Assembly: GCF_000305775.1 (NCBI RefSeq)
Contig: NC_018866.1
Coordinates: forward strand, 1,612,001 to 1,676,000
From: Dehalobacter sp. DCA
GTDB taxonomy: Bacteria > Bacillota > Desulfitobacteriia > Desulfitobacteriales > Syntrophobotulaceae
DNA length: 64,000 nucleotides
Reading direction: 5' to 3'
Part shown: positions 43,172 to 55,794 of the stretch, piece by piece
Layout of the letters: each line of letters begins with the position of its first letter
Position numbering within the stretch: position 1 is the first letter of the stretch
Notes under the pieces: model-generated
Seen by the model: only the letters and a program-made list of their open reading frames with translations
What the model was told of the DNA's origin: nothing
Databases searched by the model: none
Translations under genes and position numbers: made by a program

Positions 43172-43188
43172 TGTTAACATTGTTAACA
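43172..43188. promoter_or_regulatory. TGTTAAC-N3-GTTAACA inverted repeat
   Basis: A perfect 7-3-7 inverted repeat, 58 bp ahead of the PEP-synthase-like start. It resembles Rex half-sites (TTGTTAA / TTAACAC) but with a 5-base centre in that alignment, so another regulator is possible. Confidence 0.5.
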
Positions 43189-43280
43189 CTCAAATCTATA
43201 CATGCAAACAGCCAATAACAGATACGCAAAAACCAAGCAATGGATCTGGCATCTATCCATTACTTGGCTTTACTATGCGG

Positions 43281-43359
43281 TATGATAAAGCATAACGGTA
43301 GATGCCGTGTAATATCATGTTATCACATCCGGCATGAACATTACACTCTGTTTATCATA
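43281..43359. repeat. 79-bp nested hairpin between gltD and the PEP-synthase-like gene
   Basis: Outer arms TATGATAAA / TTTATCATA (43281-43289 and 43351-43359) enclose GTGTAAT / ATTACAC (43307-43313 and 43340-43346) and TCATG / CATGA. A separate hairpin CCAAG-C-AATGGAT / ATCCATT-A-CTTGG lies just before (about 43232-43266). It may end gltD transcription or be a small mobile remnant. Confidence 0.6.
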
Positions 43360-43367
43360 ACAAGTGG

Positions 43368-44852
43368 CTAGATAATTATACTTTTTCCCATCAAATATTT
43401 GTCCACTTCTCTAGCTGCCAGCTTTCCTTCCTGGAAAGCCCAGACAACCAGACTCTGACCTCTGCGCATGTCGCCAGCAGCAAAAACTCTGTCAACATTC
43501 GTCTCAAAAAACGCATATTCCGCTTTGACATTGCTGCGAGCATCCCGCTCGAGCTTAAGCTCTGTGGGGATATTGTCTTCAGGCCCTAAAAAGCCCATGG
43601 CCAGCATGATCAGGTCCGCTTCCCATACCTTTTCACTTCCTGGAGTCACCTGTGGAACCATTCTGCCGGCAGCATCTTTTACCCAGGTAAGGTTGACTGT
43701 ATGAACTTCCTTGACCTCACCGTTCTCATTGCCCACAATCTTTGTGGTGGAAATGCAATAATTCCTCGGATCCTTGCCATAAAGACAGATTGCTTCTTCC
43801 TGTCCGTAATCCACTTTCAGTTTTTTCGGCCATTCCGGCCAGGGGTTCGTAGCTTCAATACGATGGGCAGGCGGCTCTGGCAGAATCTCAAACTGGAAAA
43901 CGCTCTTACAGCCATGCCGTATTGCCGTAGCCACACAGTCCGTCCCGGTATCCCCGCCGCCAATGATGATGACATTCTTACCCTTGGCACTGATAAAACT
44001 CTCATCCTTTAAGTTGGAATTCAACAGGCTTTTGGTGGTCGCTTTGAGGAAGTCTACAGCAAAATAGACCCCTTTCAGATCTTTGCCTTTCACATCCAGC
44101 CCCCGGGGCTTGGTAGCCCCTGTGCACAGCACAACGGCATCATAGTTGTCTACGAGCTCCTGGGCCTTCATATATTTGCCGACTTCGGTATTCAGAACAA
44201 ATTCTATCCCGGATGTCTTCAGTACATCAAGCCGCCTTTCAATAAATCGTTTATCAAGCTTCATGTTGGGGATCCCGTACATCAAAAGTCCCCCGGCCCG
44301 GTCATCTCGCTCATATACCGTAACCTCATGGCCGACGGCATTCAGATAATAGGCCGCAGACAATCCGGACGGGCCCGAACCGACAACAGCGACTTTCTTG
44401 CCGGTGGCTTTGGCCTTCTTAGGGGTTACCCATCCTTCGGCAAACGCTTTCTCGATAATCTCATATTCAATGCTGTTAATAGTCACAGCGTCCATGATAT
44501 AGCCTTCGGTACAAGCCCCTTCACAAGGTGCAGGGCAAACCCTTGAGGTGAATTCCGGGAACGGCGTCGTTCTGGTCAGCCGCTTGTATGCTTCCCGCCA
44601 CTGTCCCTTATAGACGAGCTCATTCCATTCTGGAATCAAATTGTGCAGCGGGCAACCTGAAGCGGCGCCGTTCAAGAGCACACCGCCGTGGCAGAAAGGT
44701 ACACCGCAGTCCATGCAGCGCGCGCCCTGCGTTCGGACAATCTCAGGATCCTGGGGAATCTTGACTTCATTGTAGTCTTTGATCCGCTCTTCAGGCTTTC
44801 TTTTCTTCGGATCGATTCTGTTATACTCTAAAAATCCTGTTGCTTTTCCCAT
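43368..44852 (-). CDS. gltD: Glutamate synthase small subunit
   Basis: 494 residues. N-terminal cluster region: CMDCGVPFCH and GCPLHNLIP, then CPAPCEGACT. FAD and NADPH Rossmann motifs VAVVGSGPSGLSAAYYL (about 150) and VIIIGGGDTGTDCVA (about 290). It supplies electrons from NAD(P)H to GltB. It starts 2 bp after the gltB stop, with its ribosome site in the gltB end. Confidence 0.96.
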   Translation of the reverse strand: MGKATGFLEYNRIDPKKRKPEERIKDYNEVKIPQDPEIVRTQGARCMDCGVPFCHGGVLLNGAASGCPLHNLIPEWNELVYKGQWREAYKRLTRTTPFPEFTSRVCPAPCEGACTEGYIMDAVTINSIEYEIIEKAFAEGWVTPKKAKATGKKVAVVGSGPSGLSAAYYLNAVGHEVTVYERDDRAGGLLMYGIPNMKLDKRFIERRLDVLKTSGIEFVLNTEVGKYMKAQELVDNYDAVVLCTGATKPRGLDVKGKDLKGVYFAVDFLKATTKSLLNSNLKDESFISAKGKNVIIIGGGDTGTDCVATAIRHGCKSVFQFEILPEPPAHRIEATNPWPEWPKKLKVDYGQEEAICLYGKDPRNYCISTTKIVGNENGEVKEVHTVNLTWVKDAAGRMVPQVTPGSEKVWEADLIMLAMGFLGPEDNIPTELKLERDARSNVKAEYAFFETNVDRVFAAGDMRRGQSLVVWAFQEGKLAAREVDKYLMGKSIII

Positions 44853-44854
44853 GA

Positions 44855-47800
44855 TCAGACCTTCCCTTCAAAGGCAGCCGTCAGGGCTTCTTCACCGCTT
44901 AAGCCAGCCTTATGAGCTCTATCGATATTTTCCATCATCTTTTTATAATCTTTGGGTATGATCTTCGTAAATCTTGGCGCGTAATTCACCCAATCATCCA
45001 GTACTTTCCGGCCTAGGGGGCTTCCCGTGTGCGCTACATGTTTACGGATCATTTCCCTGATTTCTTTCAGTTCCTTTTCCGAAGTGATTTTTTCCATAAG
45101 GATCAGGGACTTGTTGCAGTATATTTCCTCAAAATCAAGGATATAGGCAACACCACCGGACATGCCCGCAGCAAAGTTCCGTCCTGTCTTACCCAGGATC
45201 ACAACTTTTCCTCCGGTCATATATTCACAGCCATGGTCGCCGACACCTTCAACAACCGCATTGACGCCGCTGTTTCGGACACAGAATCTTTCACCGGCGA
45301 TTCCGTTGATATAGGCTTCACCCGAAGTTGCGCCGTAGAAGGCGACATTGCCGATTAGGATATTTTCCGCTGGTTCAAAATCCGAAGTTTTTGGCGGATA
45401 GACCATAATTTTACCACCCGAAAGGCCTTTGCCAATATAGTCATTAGCATCACCCTCAAGTTCCAAGGACATGCCCTTGGGTGCGAACGCACCAAAGCTT
45501 TGACCAGCAGAACCAACAAAAGTCAGCTTAATGGTATCCTCCGGAAGCCCCTCTTCCCCGAAACGCTTGGTTATTTCACTGCCGACAATGGTTCCAACCA
45601 CACGATCCACATTGTTGATCTTCAGTTTGGCCCGGATTGATTTTTTGTGTTCCAGGGCCGGTTTGCACATTCTTAAAAGCTTGCGCATATCCAGGGATTC
45701 TTCCAGTCCATGGTTTTGCTGCTGTGACTTAAATCTGCCGACATCTGCACCGGCATAGGGCTGATACAGAACCTGAGAAAGATCAACCTTAGCTGCTTTC
45801 CAATTCTTAATATTTTCTTTGTGTTTGAGCCTGTCTGTACGTCCAACCATTTCATTAATGGTCCTGAAGCCGAGTTTCGCCATAATCTCCCGCATTTCCT
45901 GTGCAACAAACAACATAAAATTCTCAACATGCTCAGGCTTGCCGGCAAAATTCTTACGGAGCTCTTCATTCTGGGTTGCAATACCTACAGGGCATGTGTT
46001 CAGATTGCAGACGCGCATCATCACACAGCCCATGGAAATGAGTGGGGTGGTGGCAAATCCATATTCCTCAGCGCCTAAAAGTGCAGCGATGACAACATCT
46101 CTGCCTGACAGAAGCTTACCGTCTGTTTCCAGGACGACTCTGTCTCTTAAGCGATTAAGCACAAGGGTCTGATGGGTTTCGGCAAGTCCCAATTCCCACG
46201 GCAATCCTGTATTTTTAATACTTGTTCGCGGTGAAGCACCTGTGCCGCCATCATAGCCGCTGATCAGAATAACGTCGGCCTTGCCCTTGGCCACACCGGC
46301 TGCAATCGTACCGACACCCACTTCAGAAACAAGCTTAACATTGATCCGAGCATCACGGTTGGCATTTTTAAGGTCATGGATCAGTTCCGCCAAATCTTCG
46401 ATTGAATAGATATCATGGTGCGGCGGGGGTGAAATTAGTTCGACACCTGGTGTCGAGTGTCTGACTTTGGCAATCGCCGGAAAAACCTTCCGGCCTGGAA
46501 GCTGCCCGCCTTCTCCAGGCTTGGCTCCTTGTGCCATTTTGATCTGTATTTCTGAGGCATTTACCAGGAAGCTGCTGGTAACACCGAAGCGACCTGAAGC
46601 AACCTGCTTGATGGCACTGATCAGACTGTCGCCATTAGGCAACTTTTTGAATCTTTCAGGATCCTCGCCGCCTTCACCGCTGTTACTTTTGCCGCCCAAA
46701 CGGTTCATGGCAATCGCCATACATTCGTGAGCTTCCTTGCTGATCGAGCCATAGGACATTGCCCCGGTCTTAAATCTTTTGACGATAGACTCGACCGGTT
46801 CGACTTCTTCGATTGGAATCGTATCTCCGGCGCTTATTTTGAAATCCAGCAGCTGCCTGAGTGTATAGATCTCCTCGTCATTAATTTTTCTGGAGTAATC
46901 TTTGAAAAGATGGTAATTGCCTTCCCGGCAGGCGCGCTGGAGCAAGTAAATTGTTTCCGGATTATAGAGATGAATCTCCCCACTATCTTTACATTGGTAG
47001 AAACCGCCGATTTCCAGTGTATCTGTGTAGAGTGCATTCTCATCAAAAGCGCTTTCATGCCGCATTTGATTTTCCATCGTAATCTCTTCCAGACCGATTC
47101 CTTCCAAGCGGGATGGCGTCTGAGTAAAGTAGCGGTCAATCAGATCTCTTTTCAGTCCGACAGCTTCAAATATCTGGGCACCATGGTAGCTGCGCATCGT
47201 CGAAATACCCATTTTCGTAAGCACCTTTAAGATGCCTTTGATCGAGGCTTTAATATAGTTCTTTTTGGCCTCCCGATAACTTAGGCCATTCGTCATTCCT
47301 TTGGCCGCTAGGTCTCTGATCGTTTCGTAAGCAATATAGGGGTTGATCGCGGTAACACCGTACCCGATCAAGGCACAGAAATGGTGTACCTCCCTGGCTT
47401 CTCCGGTCTCCAGAACAATACCCACACTCGTCCGGATTTCACGGCGTATCAAATGGTGATGCAGCCCTGAAGATGCCAGAAGAGCGGGGATAGCAGCAAA
47501 TTCTTTATTAACGCCCCTATCCGAAAGAACAAGAATATTTGCGCCATCAGCGATTGCTTTATCTGCTTCCCGGGATATTTTGTCTAGAGCTCTTTCCATT
47601 GCTCTAAGGCCGCCAGTTACCTTGTAAAGAATGGAAATCCTGGCTGTCTTGAACTTCCCGTTATTTAATTTCATAATGGTATCCAACTGATTATTGGTGA
47701 GGATCGGTGACTCCAGATATACTGCGGAACTATGCGTCCGGTCAGGATCCAGAAGGTTTCCCGCATTCCCCAGGAGCATTGTGCTGGAGGTAATGATCTC

Positions 47801-49411
47801 CTCACGGATGCCATCAATCGGGGGATTCGTCACCTGGGCAAAAAGCTGCTTGAAATAATGGTACAGCATTTGAGGTTTGTCTGAAAGTACTGCCAGCGGT
47901 GAATCCATGCCCATCGATCCAACAGGGTCAAGGCCATCAGTCGCCATCGGCAGAATCATTTTATTGATATCCTCATGGGTATAGCCAAATGCTTTCTGCT
48001 GGGAGATAATATCTTCCAGCATTGGTGCTTCCAATTCGTCGTCAGCAGGGAGATCACTTAAATAGACAATATGCTTCTTATTCCACTCTTCATACGGATG
48101 CATCAGGGAAACATTCTTTTTGATTTCCTCATCAGAAATGATCCTTTGTGCTTCCGTATCGATCAGGAGCATTTTACCCGGTTCCAAACGGCCTTTATAC
48201 TTGACATTTTCAGGTTTGATGTCGAGAACCCCCACCTCGGAGGCGAGGATGACTTTATCATCTTTGGTGACATAATAACGTGATGGTCTGAGTCCGTTCC
48301 TGTCCAGTACGCCACCGATAACTGTTCCGTCCGTAAAGCCCATGGCAGCTGGTCCGTCCCAGGGCTCCATGATAAAATTATTAAACTCATAAAAGTCCTT
48401 TTTTTCTTTGGACATCAGATCATTCTTTTCCCATGGCTCAGGAATCATCATCATGACAGCATGAGGAAGCGATCTGCCGGTAAGATGGATAAACTCAAGA
48501 CTGTTGTCAAACATGGCCGAATCACTGCCTGACTCGTCAACAATCGGATATACCTTGGAAATATCATTAAACAACGGTGAATCAATGCATTTTTGCCTGG
48601 CCTTCATCCAGTTCACGTTTCCTCTGATGGTATTGATTTCTCCATTATGGACAATATACCGGTTCGGGTGCGCCCGCTCCCAGCTCGGAAAGGTATTGGT
48701 GCTGAACCTGGAATGAACCATGGCCAGTGCTGAAACAAAATCGAGATCGGAAAGATCCAGATAAAAGTTTCTGAGCTGTTCGGCTGTAAGCATACCTTTA
48801 TAGACAATGGTTTTGCTGGAAAGGCTGGCAACATAGAAGGAGCCGCCCTTGTCTTCACACATTGGGATGATCAGTTTTTCTGCTCTTTTCCGAATGACAT
48901 AGAGCTTTCTTTCAAAATCCATATCATCGGTCAGATCAGGGCTTCTTCCGATAAAAACCTGTATAAACCGGGGCATAACAGCTTTTGCACTATGGCCGAC
49001 CGTCGATTTGTCGATCGGGACTTCCCGCCACCCAAGAATCTTCTGTCCTTCCTCACGAACAATCTTTTCAAAAGAGTCCATCTGGGTAACCCGAAAATCT
49101 TCATATTTGTGCGCAAAAATCATTCCTACACCATATTTGCCCTTTTCCGGCAAATTAAAGCCGAGAACATCACATTCCCGTTTAAAGAAGTCATGGGGTA
49201 TTTGCACCAGAATGCCAGCGCCGTCACCCGTATTCTCATCCGCACCACTGGCGCCTCTGTGGTTTAAGTTTTCCAGAACGGTTAAAGCTTCCTCGACAAT
49301 GTCGTGTGATTTTTCACCTTTGATATTCACGACAAATCCCATACCGCAGGCATCATGCTCAAAGGCCGGATCGTAAAGACCCTGTTTTTTTGGCAATTGA
49401 TTGTATTTCAT
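44855..49411 (-). CDS. gltB: Glutamate synthase large subunit
   Basis: 1518 residues. Glutamine amidotransferase class II N-terminus: the catalytic Cys in [11 protein letters not shown] (about residue 22) becomes N-terminal after propeptide removal. Central and FMN-binding synthase domains follow ([19 protein letters not shown]), the [3Fe-4S] ligands in [15 protein letters not shown], and the C-terminal beta-helix domain ([11 protein letters not shown]). It makes two glutamates from glutamine and 2-oxoglutarate. ATG 49411 follows AAAGGGTGTG; three upstream codons are in frame. Confidence 0.97.
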   Translation of the reverse strand: MKYNQLPKKQGLYDPAFEHDACGMGFVVNIKGEKSHDIVEEALTVLENLNHRGASGADENTGDGAGILVQIPHDFFKRECDVLGFNLPEKGKYGVGMIFAHKYEDFRVTQMDSFEKIVREEGQKILGWREVPIDKSTVGHSAKAVMPRFIQVFIGRSPDLTDDMDFERKLYVIRKRAEKLIIPMCEDKGGSFYVASLSSKTIVYKGMLTAEQLRNFYLDLSDLDFVSALAMVHSRFSTNTFPSWERAHPNRYIVHNGEINTIRGNVNWMKARQKCIDSPLFNDISKVYPIVDESGSDSAMFDNSLEFIHLTGRSLPHAVMMMIPEPWEKNDLMSKEKKDFYEFNNFIMEPWDGPAAMGFTDGTVIGGVLDRNGLRPSRYYVTKDDKVILASEVGVLDIKPENVKYKGRLEPGKMLLIDTEAQRIISDEEIKKNVSLMHPYEEWNKKHIVYLSDLPADDELEAPMLEDIISQQKAFGYTHEDINKMILPMATDGLDPVGSMGMDSPLAVLSDKPQMLYHYFKQLFAQVTNPPIDGIREEIITSSTMLLGNAGNLLDPDRTHSSAVYLESPILTNNQLDTIMKLNNGKFKTARISILYKVTGGLRAMERALDKISREADKAIADGANILVLSDRGVNKEFAAIPALLASSGLHHHLIRREIRTSVGIVLETGEAREVHHFCALIGYGVTAINPYIAYETIRDLAAKGMTNGLSYREAKKNYIKASIKGILKVLTKMGISTMRSYHGAQIFEAVGLKRDLIDRYFTQTPSRLEGIGLEEITMENQMRHESAFDENALYTDTLEIGGFYQCKDSGEIHLYNPETIYLLQRACREGNYHLFKDYSRKINDEEIYTLRQLLDFKISAGDTIPIEEVEPVESIVKRFKTGAMSYGSISKEAHECMAIAMNRLGGKSNSGEGGEDPERFKKLPNGDSLISAIKQVASGRFGVTSSFLVNASEIQIKMAQGAKPGEGGQLPGRKVFPAIAKVRHSTPGVELISPPPHHDIYSIEDLAELIHDLKNANRDARINVKLVSEVGVGTIAAGVAKGKADVILISGYDGGTGASPRTSIKNTGLPWELGLAETHQTLVLNRLRDRVVLETDGKLLSGRDVVIAALLGAEEYGFATTPLISMGCVMMRVCNLNTCPVGIATQNEELRKNFAGKPEHVENFMLFVAQEMREIMAKLGFRTINEMVGRTDRLKHKENIKNWKAAKVDLSQVLYQPYAGADVGRFKSQQQNHGLEESLDMRKLLRMCKPALEHKKSIRAKLKINNVDRVVGTIVGSEITKRFGEEGLPEDTIKLTFVGSAGQSFGAFAPKGMSLELEGDANDYIGKGLSGGKIMVYPPKTSDFEPAENILIGNVAFYGATSGEAYINGIAGERFCVRNSGVNAVVEGVGDHGCEYMTGGKVVILGKTGRNFAAGMSGGVAYILDFEEIYCNKSLILMEKITSEKELKEIREMIRKHVAHTGSPLGRKVLDDWVNYAPRFTKIIPKDYKKMMENIDRAHKAGLSGEEALTAAFEGKV

Positions 49412-51057
<1,646 letters not shown>

Positions 51058-51126
51058 GCCAGAGCTGCCTAATCCGATTCGTGATTCCATTGATACTCAC
51101 GATATAGTCTTGATACCACTAAAATT

Positions 51127-51186
51127 AAAAAGACCTCTTGGAGACTGAGTATGTTCAGAACAGCTCGCATCCAAAAGGTCTTTTTT
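51127..51186. terminator. Terminator between gdhA and alr
   Basis: AAAAAGACCT-C-TTGG pairs with CCAA-AAGGTCTTTTTT across a 30-base loop. It serves both converging genes; the T-run is best on the gdhA side. Confidence 0.8.
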
Positions 51187-51204
51187 ATTAATGTTTTCCA
51201 AATA

Positions 51205-52323
51205 CTATTTGCTCTCAACCATCACCCTTGGTACTCTCTTGGAAATACCGCACAGGATCTCATAGCTAATCGTTCCGCATTGTTCAGCAATCCGATCTGC
51301 GGAAATAAACAGGTCACCGTTTCTGCCGAGCAGAACGGCTTCATCCCCTTCTTGGATCTCTTCAATTTCTGTTACATCAACCATGATCTGATCCATGCAT
51401 ATTTTGCCGATGATCCTGGCTTTCTTTCCCTTCAGCAAGACCTCACCGCCGTTGGACAGAGAACGGCGCAGACCATCGCCGTAACCGATCGGCAGCGTTG
51501 CGACTTTTATGGGCCTGTCGGCAATAAACGTCCTTCCATAGCCAACACTCTCGCCCTTTTCGATGGTCTTCAGCTGGGAAATGCGGGTTTTTAAAGACAT
51601 GACCGGTTCAAAGCCGGCTTCCTGTCCGGCGTGGTCCATTGGTAAAAGTCCGTACAATATGATTCCTGGACGGCAAAGTTCGTAATGACTTTCGGGAATT
51701 TGCATGATTGCAGCAGAGTTTGCGGCATGACGGATCGGAATTTTTATTCCTGCCGCGCATAACTTTTCATATAAGTCATCAAAGATCTTCAGCTGCTGCT
51801 TCGCATAGGACAAATCAGTGCTGTCGGCCGTGGCCAGATGGGTATAAATCCCCTCTAGATAAAGGCCAGGAAGCTTTGCAATTTTTTGAATATTTTCGAG
51901 TGCATTTTCGCGGAACCCTGTCCTACCCATTCCCGTATCCACTTTGATATGGAGTCTCGCTGTTTTATTCAGCTTCAACGCTGCCGCTGAAAGCGCTTCA
52001 GCCTGTTCGATCTGAAATACTTCAGGAATGATCTCTTCTTTGACCAGTATTTCTGAATACTTCGACAATGTAGGTCCAATAACCATAAGGGCAATATCCG
52101 GGAATTCCCTTCTGAGCTCCAAAGCTTCTTCCAGGATAGCGACCCCGAATCTGGTAATCCCTTCTTCCTTTAGAGTCCGAACAACCTCCACTGCACCGTG
52201 TCCGTAGGCATCTGCCTTGACTATGGGCATTATTTCACTGCCGGCGTACTGCTGTATCCTTTTTAAATTGCGTCTTAAAGCCCCCAAATCAACTTCTGCC
52301 CAAACCGGACGAAAAATATTCAT
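51205..52323 (-). CDS. alr: Alanine racemase
   Basis: 372 residues. PLP lysine in MPIVKADAYGHGAVEV (about 40), VDTGMGRTGF, the second catalytic Tyr in VGYGRTFIADRP (about 262), and ICMDQIMVDVT near the end. It makes D-alanine for peptidoglycan. It follows nnr directly; its ribosome site (GGAG) sits in the last codons of nnr. Confidence 0.96.
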   Translation of the reverse strand: MNIFRPVWAEVDLGALRRNLKRIQQYAGSEIMPIVKADAYGHGAVEVVRTLKEEGITRFGVAILEEALELRREFPDIALMVIGPTLSKYSEILVKEEIIPEVFQIEQAEALSAAALKLNKTARLHIKVDTGMGRTGFRENALENIQKIAKLPGLYLEGIYTHLATADSTDLSYAKQQLKIFDDLYEKLCAAGIKIPIRHAANSAAIMQIPESHYELCRPGIILYGLLPMDHAGQEAGFEPVMSLKTRISQLKTIEKGESVGYGRTFIADRPIKVATLPIGYGDGLRRSLSNGGEVLLKGKKARIIGKICMDQIMVDVTEIEEIQEGDEAVLLGRNGDLFISADRIAEQCGTISYEILCGISKRVPRVMVESK

Positions 52324-52324
52324 T

Positions 52325-53902
52325 CTAAAAATCTCCTAACTGCTCTATCTCTTTTCTGACCCTTGGGAGGCAATCAGCTACCTCCGAAGCTGTGAAACCT
52401 GATAAACCAAACTGATCTTTTAAAACATCTCCGGCCTTGCCGTGAAGATAAACCCCCATGCAAGCTGCACCTAACGGAGGGACACCCTGGGCAATCCAGG
52501 ACATAATACTTCCGGTCAGCACATCCCCTGTGCCGCCTGTGCCAAGTCCTGCATTACCTGTCGGATTCAAAAAAACTCTGCCGTCCGGCGAAGCAACGAC
52601 CGAACCTGCGCCTTTCAGGACAACAATGGTACCCCATTCCAGGGCTTTGGCCAGCGCTATCTTCAAGCGGTTTTCCTGAACCTCGTCAATTGAACAGCCG
52701 CATAAGCGGGCCATTTCCCCTGGATGAGGCGTCAGAATAAGATTGCCTCTGCCTTTCCTTAAACTGACAACATCCGGTTCGCGGGAAATCAGATTCAACG
52801 CGTCTGCATCCAGAACTACCGGTACATCGGTCTCTATCAGTATGTTTTTTATGACATTAAGAAATGACTCCGTCTGCCTGAGTCCGGGACCTACTGCACA
52901 AGCGTCAGCTCCTTGTAACCGCTCCTGAATGACCGACCAGGCATTGACGCTTAACATTTCATAATCCTTTGCTGGCCAGACCGTAGCTTCAATGACTCCC
53001 AAATCAACCGTCTCAGCAATCGCTTCAGGGGTAACGATCTGAAGAAGCCCTGCCCCGCAGCGCAGAGCCGACTTTCCTGCCAGGATGACAGCCCCGCTCA
53101 TTCCAAGCGATCCCCCAATCAGAACCGCCCTGCCATGCGTACCTTTATGGCCCAGTATGTGTCTTGCTGGAATCAAAGGCCGGATGACTTCATCCGTCAA
53201 TAGATAGGCAAAGATTTTTTCTTCGCCTATCACTTTTTCGGGAATTGAAATTTGGTCAATGACCAGCCTTCCTGTATAGATTAATCCTTCTCCGAGAAAA
53301 TGTCCAAGCTTTGGCAAGCCAAAGGTAACTGTCACATCTCCCTGGACTGCAATCGTATGTACTTTCCCCGTATCTGCTTCCAGACCGCTGGGAATATCGA
53401 CACAAACCACCGGCAGATCGGCTTTGTTTAAGTCTTCAATGAAACCTGCCAGGGATTCCGGAATTTCTCCTTTAAAGCCTATTCCATACAACGCATCAAC
53501 AGCAACCTGAGACTGCATCAGGGCAAGCTTGAATAGACGAAGCTGTTTTTCGTCTTCGACAGGAATGATCTTTTCTCCCATTTTCTGGAACAATTCGTAA
53601 TTCAGCTTGGCATCCCCTTGAAGCTCAGCAGGATTTGCGAAAAGAAAAACGGTCACTTCCATCCCTAATACACAGAGATGCCTGGCCACTGCCAGACCGT
53701 CACCGCCATTATTGCCTTTTCCGGCAAGAATAACTGCTCTCAAACCGCGAAGCGACTTTTTTTCATCCTTCAGCAGAATAATCTTTATTTCCCTTACTAC
53801 TGCCAACGCTGCATTCTCCATAAGAATTGACCCGGGGATTCCAAAATGATTGATTGCGTTGGAATCAATGCTGCGCATTTGTCCGGCACTTACAATACGC
53901 AT
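52325..53902 (-). CDS. nnr: Bifunctional NAD(P)HX epimerase/dehydratase
   Basis: 525 residues. N-terminal YjeF_N epimerase (GNNGGDGLAVARHL near 66, DALYGIGFKGEIPE) and C-terminal ribokinase-like dehydratase (LTPHPGEMARLCG, GNAGLGTGGTGDVLTG near 470). It repairs hydrated NADH and NADPH. A fused two-domain form is usual in bacteria. Start after GAGGAGGAT. Confidence 0.96.
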   Translation of the reverse strand: MRIVSAGQMRSIDSNAINHFGIPGSILMENAALAVVREIKIILLKDEKKSLRGLRAVILAGKGNNGGDGLAVARHLCVLGMEVTVFLFANPAELQGDAKLNYELFQKMGEKIIPVEDEKQLRLFKLALMQSQVAVDALYGIGFKGEIPESLAGFIEDLNKADLPVVCVDIPSGLEADTGKVHTIAVQGDVTVTFGLPKLGHFLGEGLIYTGRLVIDQISIPEKVIGEEKIFAYLLTDEVIRPLIPARHILGHKGTHGRAVLIGGSLGMSGAVILAGKSALRCGAGLLQIVTPEAIAETVDLGVIEATVWPAKDYEMLSVNAWSVIQERLQGADACAVGPGLRQTESFLNVIKNILIETDVPVVLDADALNLISREPDVVSLRKGRGNLILTPHPGEMARLCGCSIDEVQENRLKIALAKALEWGTIVVLKGAGSVVASPDGRVFLNPTGNAGLGTGGTGDVLTGSIMSWIAQGVPPLGAACMGVYLHGKAGDVLKDQFGLSGFTASEVADCLPRVRKEIEQLGDF

Positions 53903-54038
53903 TTTTTTCTATCCTCCTCGGAAAAAACTTTTCCTACTTATTCATAATGAACACCGCCAAGTACCATGTCAACCCTAAAATGCCCGCCCGTTGCTGTCAC
54001 CGTTCGTTACTGTCTAATATTTTGGATACCAACGATAT

Positions 54039-54395
54039 CTATTCCAGAATAACAGATGCTATGGCCGTATCTTTACTGTGAGAGAGGCTTATTCGGACTC
54101 TCTCTGCTCCTCTCGACCGCGCTGCAGTCTGTGCTCTTTCACTCAAATATACGATTGGTTCTCCCACTTCATTCCGCAGGATCTCAATATCATGCCAACT
54201 TAGACCGCTGAGCCCCGTCCCCAGTGCTTTAAGTACCGCTTCTTTGCCTGCAAACCTGGCAGCCAGAGAAGATATATGTTTTTTTGATAGTTCAGCCAGC
54301 TCCCTGTCGGTAAACAGTCTGGCAACCAGTTTTGAATGTCTCCGGCAGGCCTGTTCAAATCTGGCTATTTCAACAATATCTATACCTGGATACAA
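54039..54395 (-). CDS. acpS: Holo-acyl-carrier-protein synthase
   Basis: 118 residues. It attaches 4'-phosphopantetheine to ACP. The Mg-binding Asp is in GIDIVEIARFE and the Glu in RFAGKEAVLKALGTGL, then WHDIEIL. I start at TTG 54395 after GGGGA; another TTG at 54425 in frame overlaps the LytS stop as TTGA and would give 128 residues. Linked to the other cell-envelope genes nnr and alr. Confidence 0.92.
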   Translation of the reverse strand: MYPGIDIVEIARFEQACRRHSKLVARLFTDRELAELSKKHISSLAARFAGKEAVLKALGTGLSGLSWHDIEILRNEVGEPIVYLSERAQTAARSRGAERVRISLSHSKDTAIASVILE

Positions 54396-54421
54396 ATGAA
54401 GTTCCCCGTTTCTTCGTAAAA

Positions 54422-55774
54422 TCAATTACCATTTCTGGCCCTGGTACTAGACATAGGGTCCTGAATCCAGGGTTCGGCAGAAGGCTGCTGCGGACTGGTC
54501 TGTTTGTATGGAAGCCTCATTTCTACAGTCGTCCCCTCACCTATTTTGCTTTCAATGTTTAATCCGTATTCTGAACCATATAAACCCTTCAGGCGGGCAT
54601 GGACATTGGCGAGCCCTACACCGTTGCCTGAGCCTACACCGGGCAGCAGGACATCTTTCAGCCGATCCTCTTCAATCCCCATTCCGTTATCAATGACTTC
54701 TACAAAAAGTTCGCTTTTACCATCTTCCAGCCCGAGTTCCCTGACCCGGATCGTTACAACACCATTCAGCATGATCATGGGGGTAATCCCATGTTTGACC
54801 GCATTTTCAACTAGAGGCTGAATACTCAGTCTTGGCACCTCGGCATCCATCAGTTCCTTGGGAATTTCCAGCTTAATCTTCAGCTTTTTCCCAAAACGAG
54901 CTTTTTCCAGCACAAAATAATTATTAACGAATTCCATCTCTTCCCGAAGAGAAATGAGTGCACCTTTAGATTTTAAAGACTTACGGAAAAATTCGGCCAG
55001 ATGGATCAGAAGTCTTCTGGCCCGGTTCGGGTTGGTTCGGCTGGTGGCAATAATTGTATTCAGAACATTAAAAAAGAAATGCGGATTGATCTGAGCCTGA
55101 AGAGCATCGAGTCTGGCTTCCATCGTCAGATTGGTCTGATGGTCCAGTTCAGCTACTTCCACCTGAAGGCTTAAAATCTGGCCCATGCCAAGTGCAAGCC
55201 TGATCAGGTCAGGAGAAATCTTTCCGCCCTTCGTTTCATACAGCTTAAATGTTCCGACAACATTTCCTTTGCAGGAAAGCGGAACAATGACTGCCGCAGC
55301 CAAAGGACAGTCACACGTGTCCGACATCGGGCAGTTTAACTCTTCCTGCGTCTGAACAACTTTATATTTTGCAGTCTGTATGACTTCTCTAGTCGCTGCC
55401 GTCAGGATCTTATCACCGGGATGGTGCCTGTCGCAGCCTGCCCCAAGATAGGCGAGCTGTTTCTCACAATCGGTGATCGAGACTGCGGCCACCTGAGCAA
55501 TCCCCTGAATGATTTTGGCAATAGCTTCGGCGTTTTGTTTATTCAGACCGCCGCGCAGGTAAGGAAGTGTTTCGTTAGCGATCTTTACACTCAGGTCTGC
55601 CCTGCTTAACGTATGCAGCGGTACGGCCTTTTTCTCTAAATTTTTCATATACCAGAAGAAATATCCGGCATCAATCACCATAAAAGCGGCCAATAGAAAA
55701 GTATTCTGCAAATAAAGACCCAGAGCGATTTCAAGGGCGATGACCGGAACAAGGATTACATTCATATTTTTCAT
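54422..55774 (-). CDS. LytS-type sensor histidine kinase with Cys-bearing GAF domain
   Basis: 450 residues. Two N-terminal hydrophobic helices (about 3-19 and 25-42), a GAF-like domain (about 65-205), the LytS/YehU His_kinase domain (ALQAQINPHFFFNVLNTI, with the phospho-His) and the ATPase domain (LVENAVKHGI, DNGMGI, GVGLANVHARL). The GAF region contains GAGCDRHHPG and CPMSDTCDCP, a concentration of Cys and His that could bind metal or sense redox. No LytR-type response regulator lies in the window. GGGAGGTG precedes the start. Confidence 0.88.
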   Translation of the reverse strand: MKNMNVILVPVIALEIALGLYLQNTFLLAAFMVIDAGYFFWYMKNLEKKAVPLHTLSRADLSVKIANETLPYLRGGLNKQNAEAIAKIIQGIAQVAAVSITDCEKQLAYLGAGCDRHHPGDKILTAATREVIQTAKYKVVQTQEELNCPMSDTCDCPLAAAVIVPLSCKGNVVGTFKLYETKGGKISPDLIRLALGMGQILSLQVEVAELDHQTNLTMEARLDALQAQINPHFFFNVLNTIIATSRTNPNRARRLLIHLAEFFRKSLKSKGALISLREEMEFVNNYFVLEKARFGKKLKIKLEIPKELMDAEVPRLSIQPLVENAVKHGITPMIMLNGVVTIRVRELGLEDGKSELFVEVIDNGMGIEEDRLKDVLLPGVGSGNGVGLANVHARLKGLYGSEYGLNIESKIGEGTTVEMRLPYKQTSPQQPSAEPWIQDPMSSTRARNGN

Positions 55775-55794
55775 CGTCACACCTCCCTAAGAAA

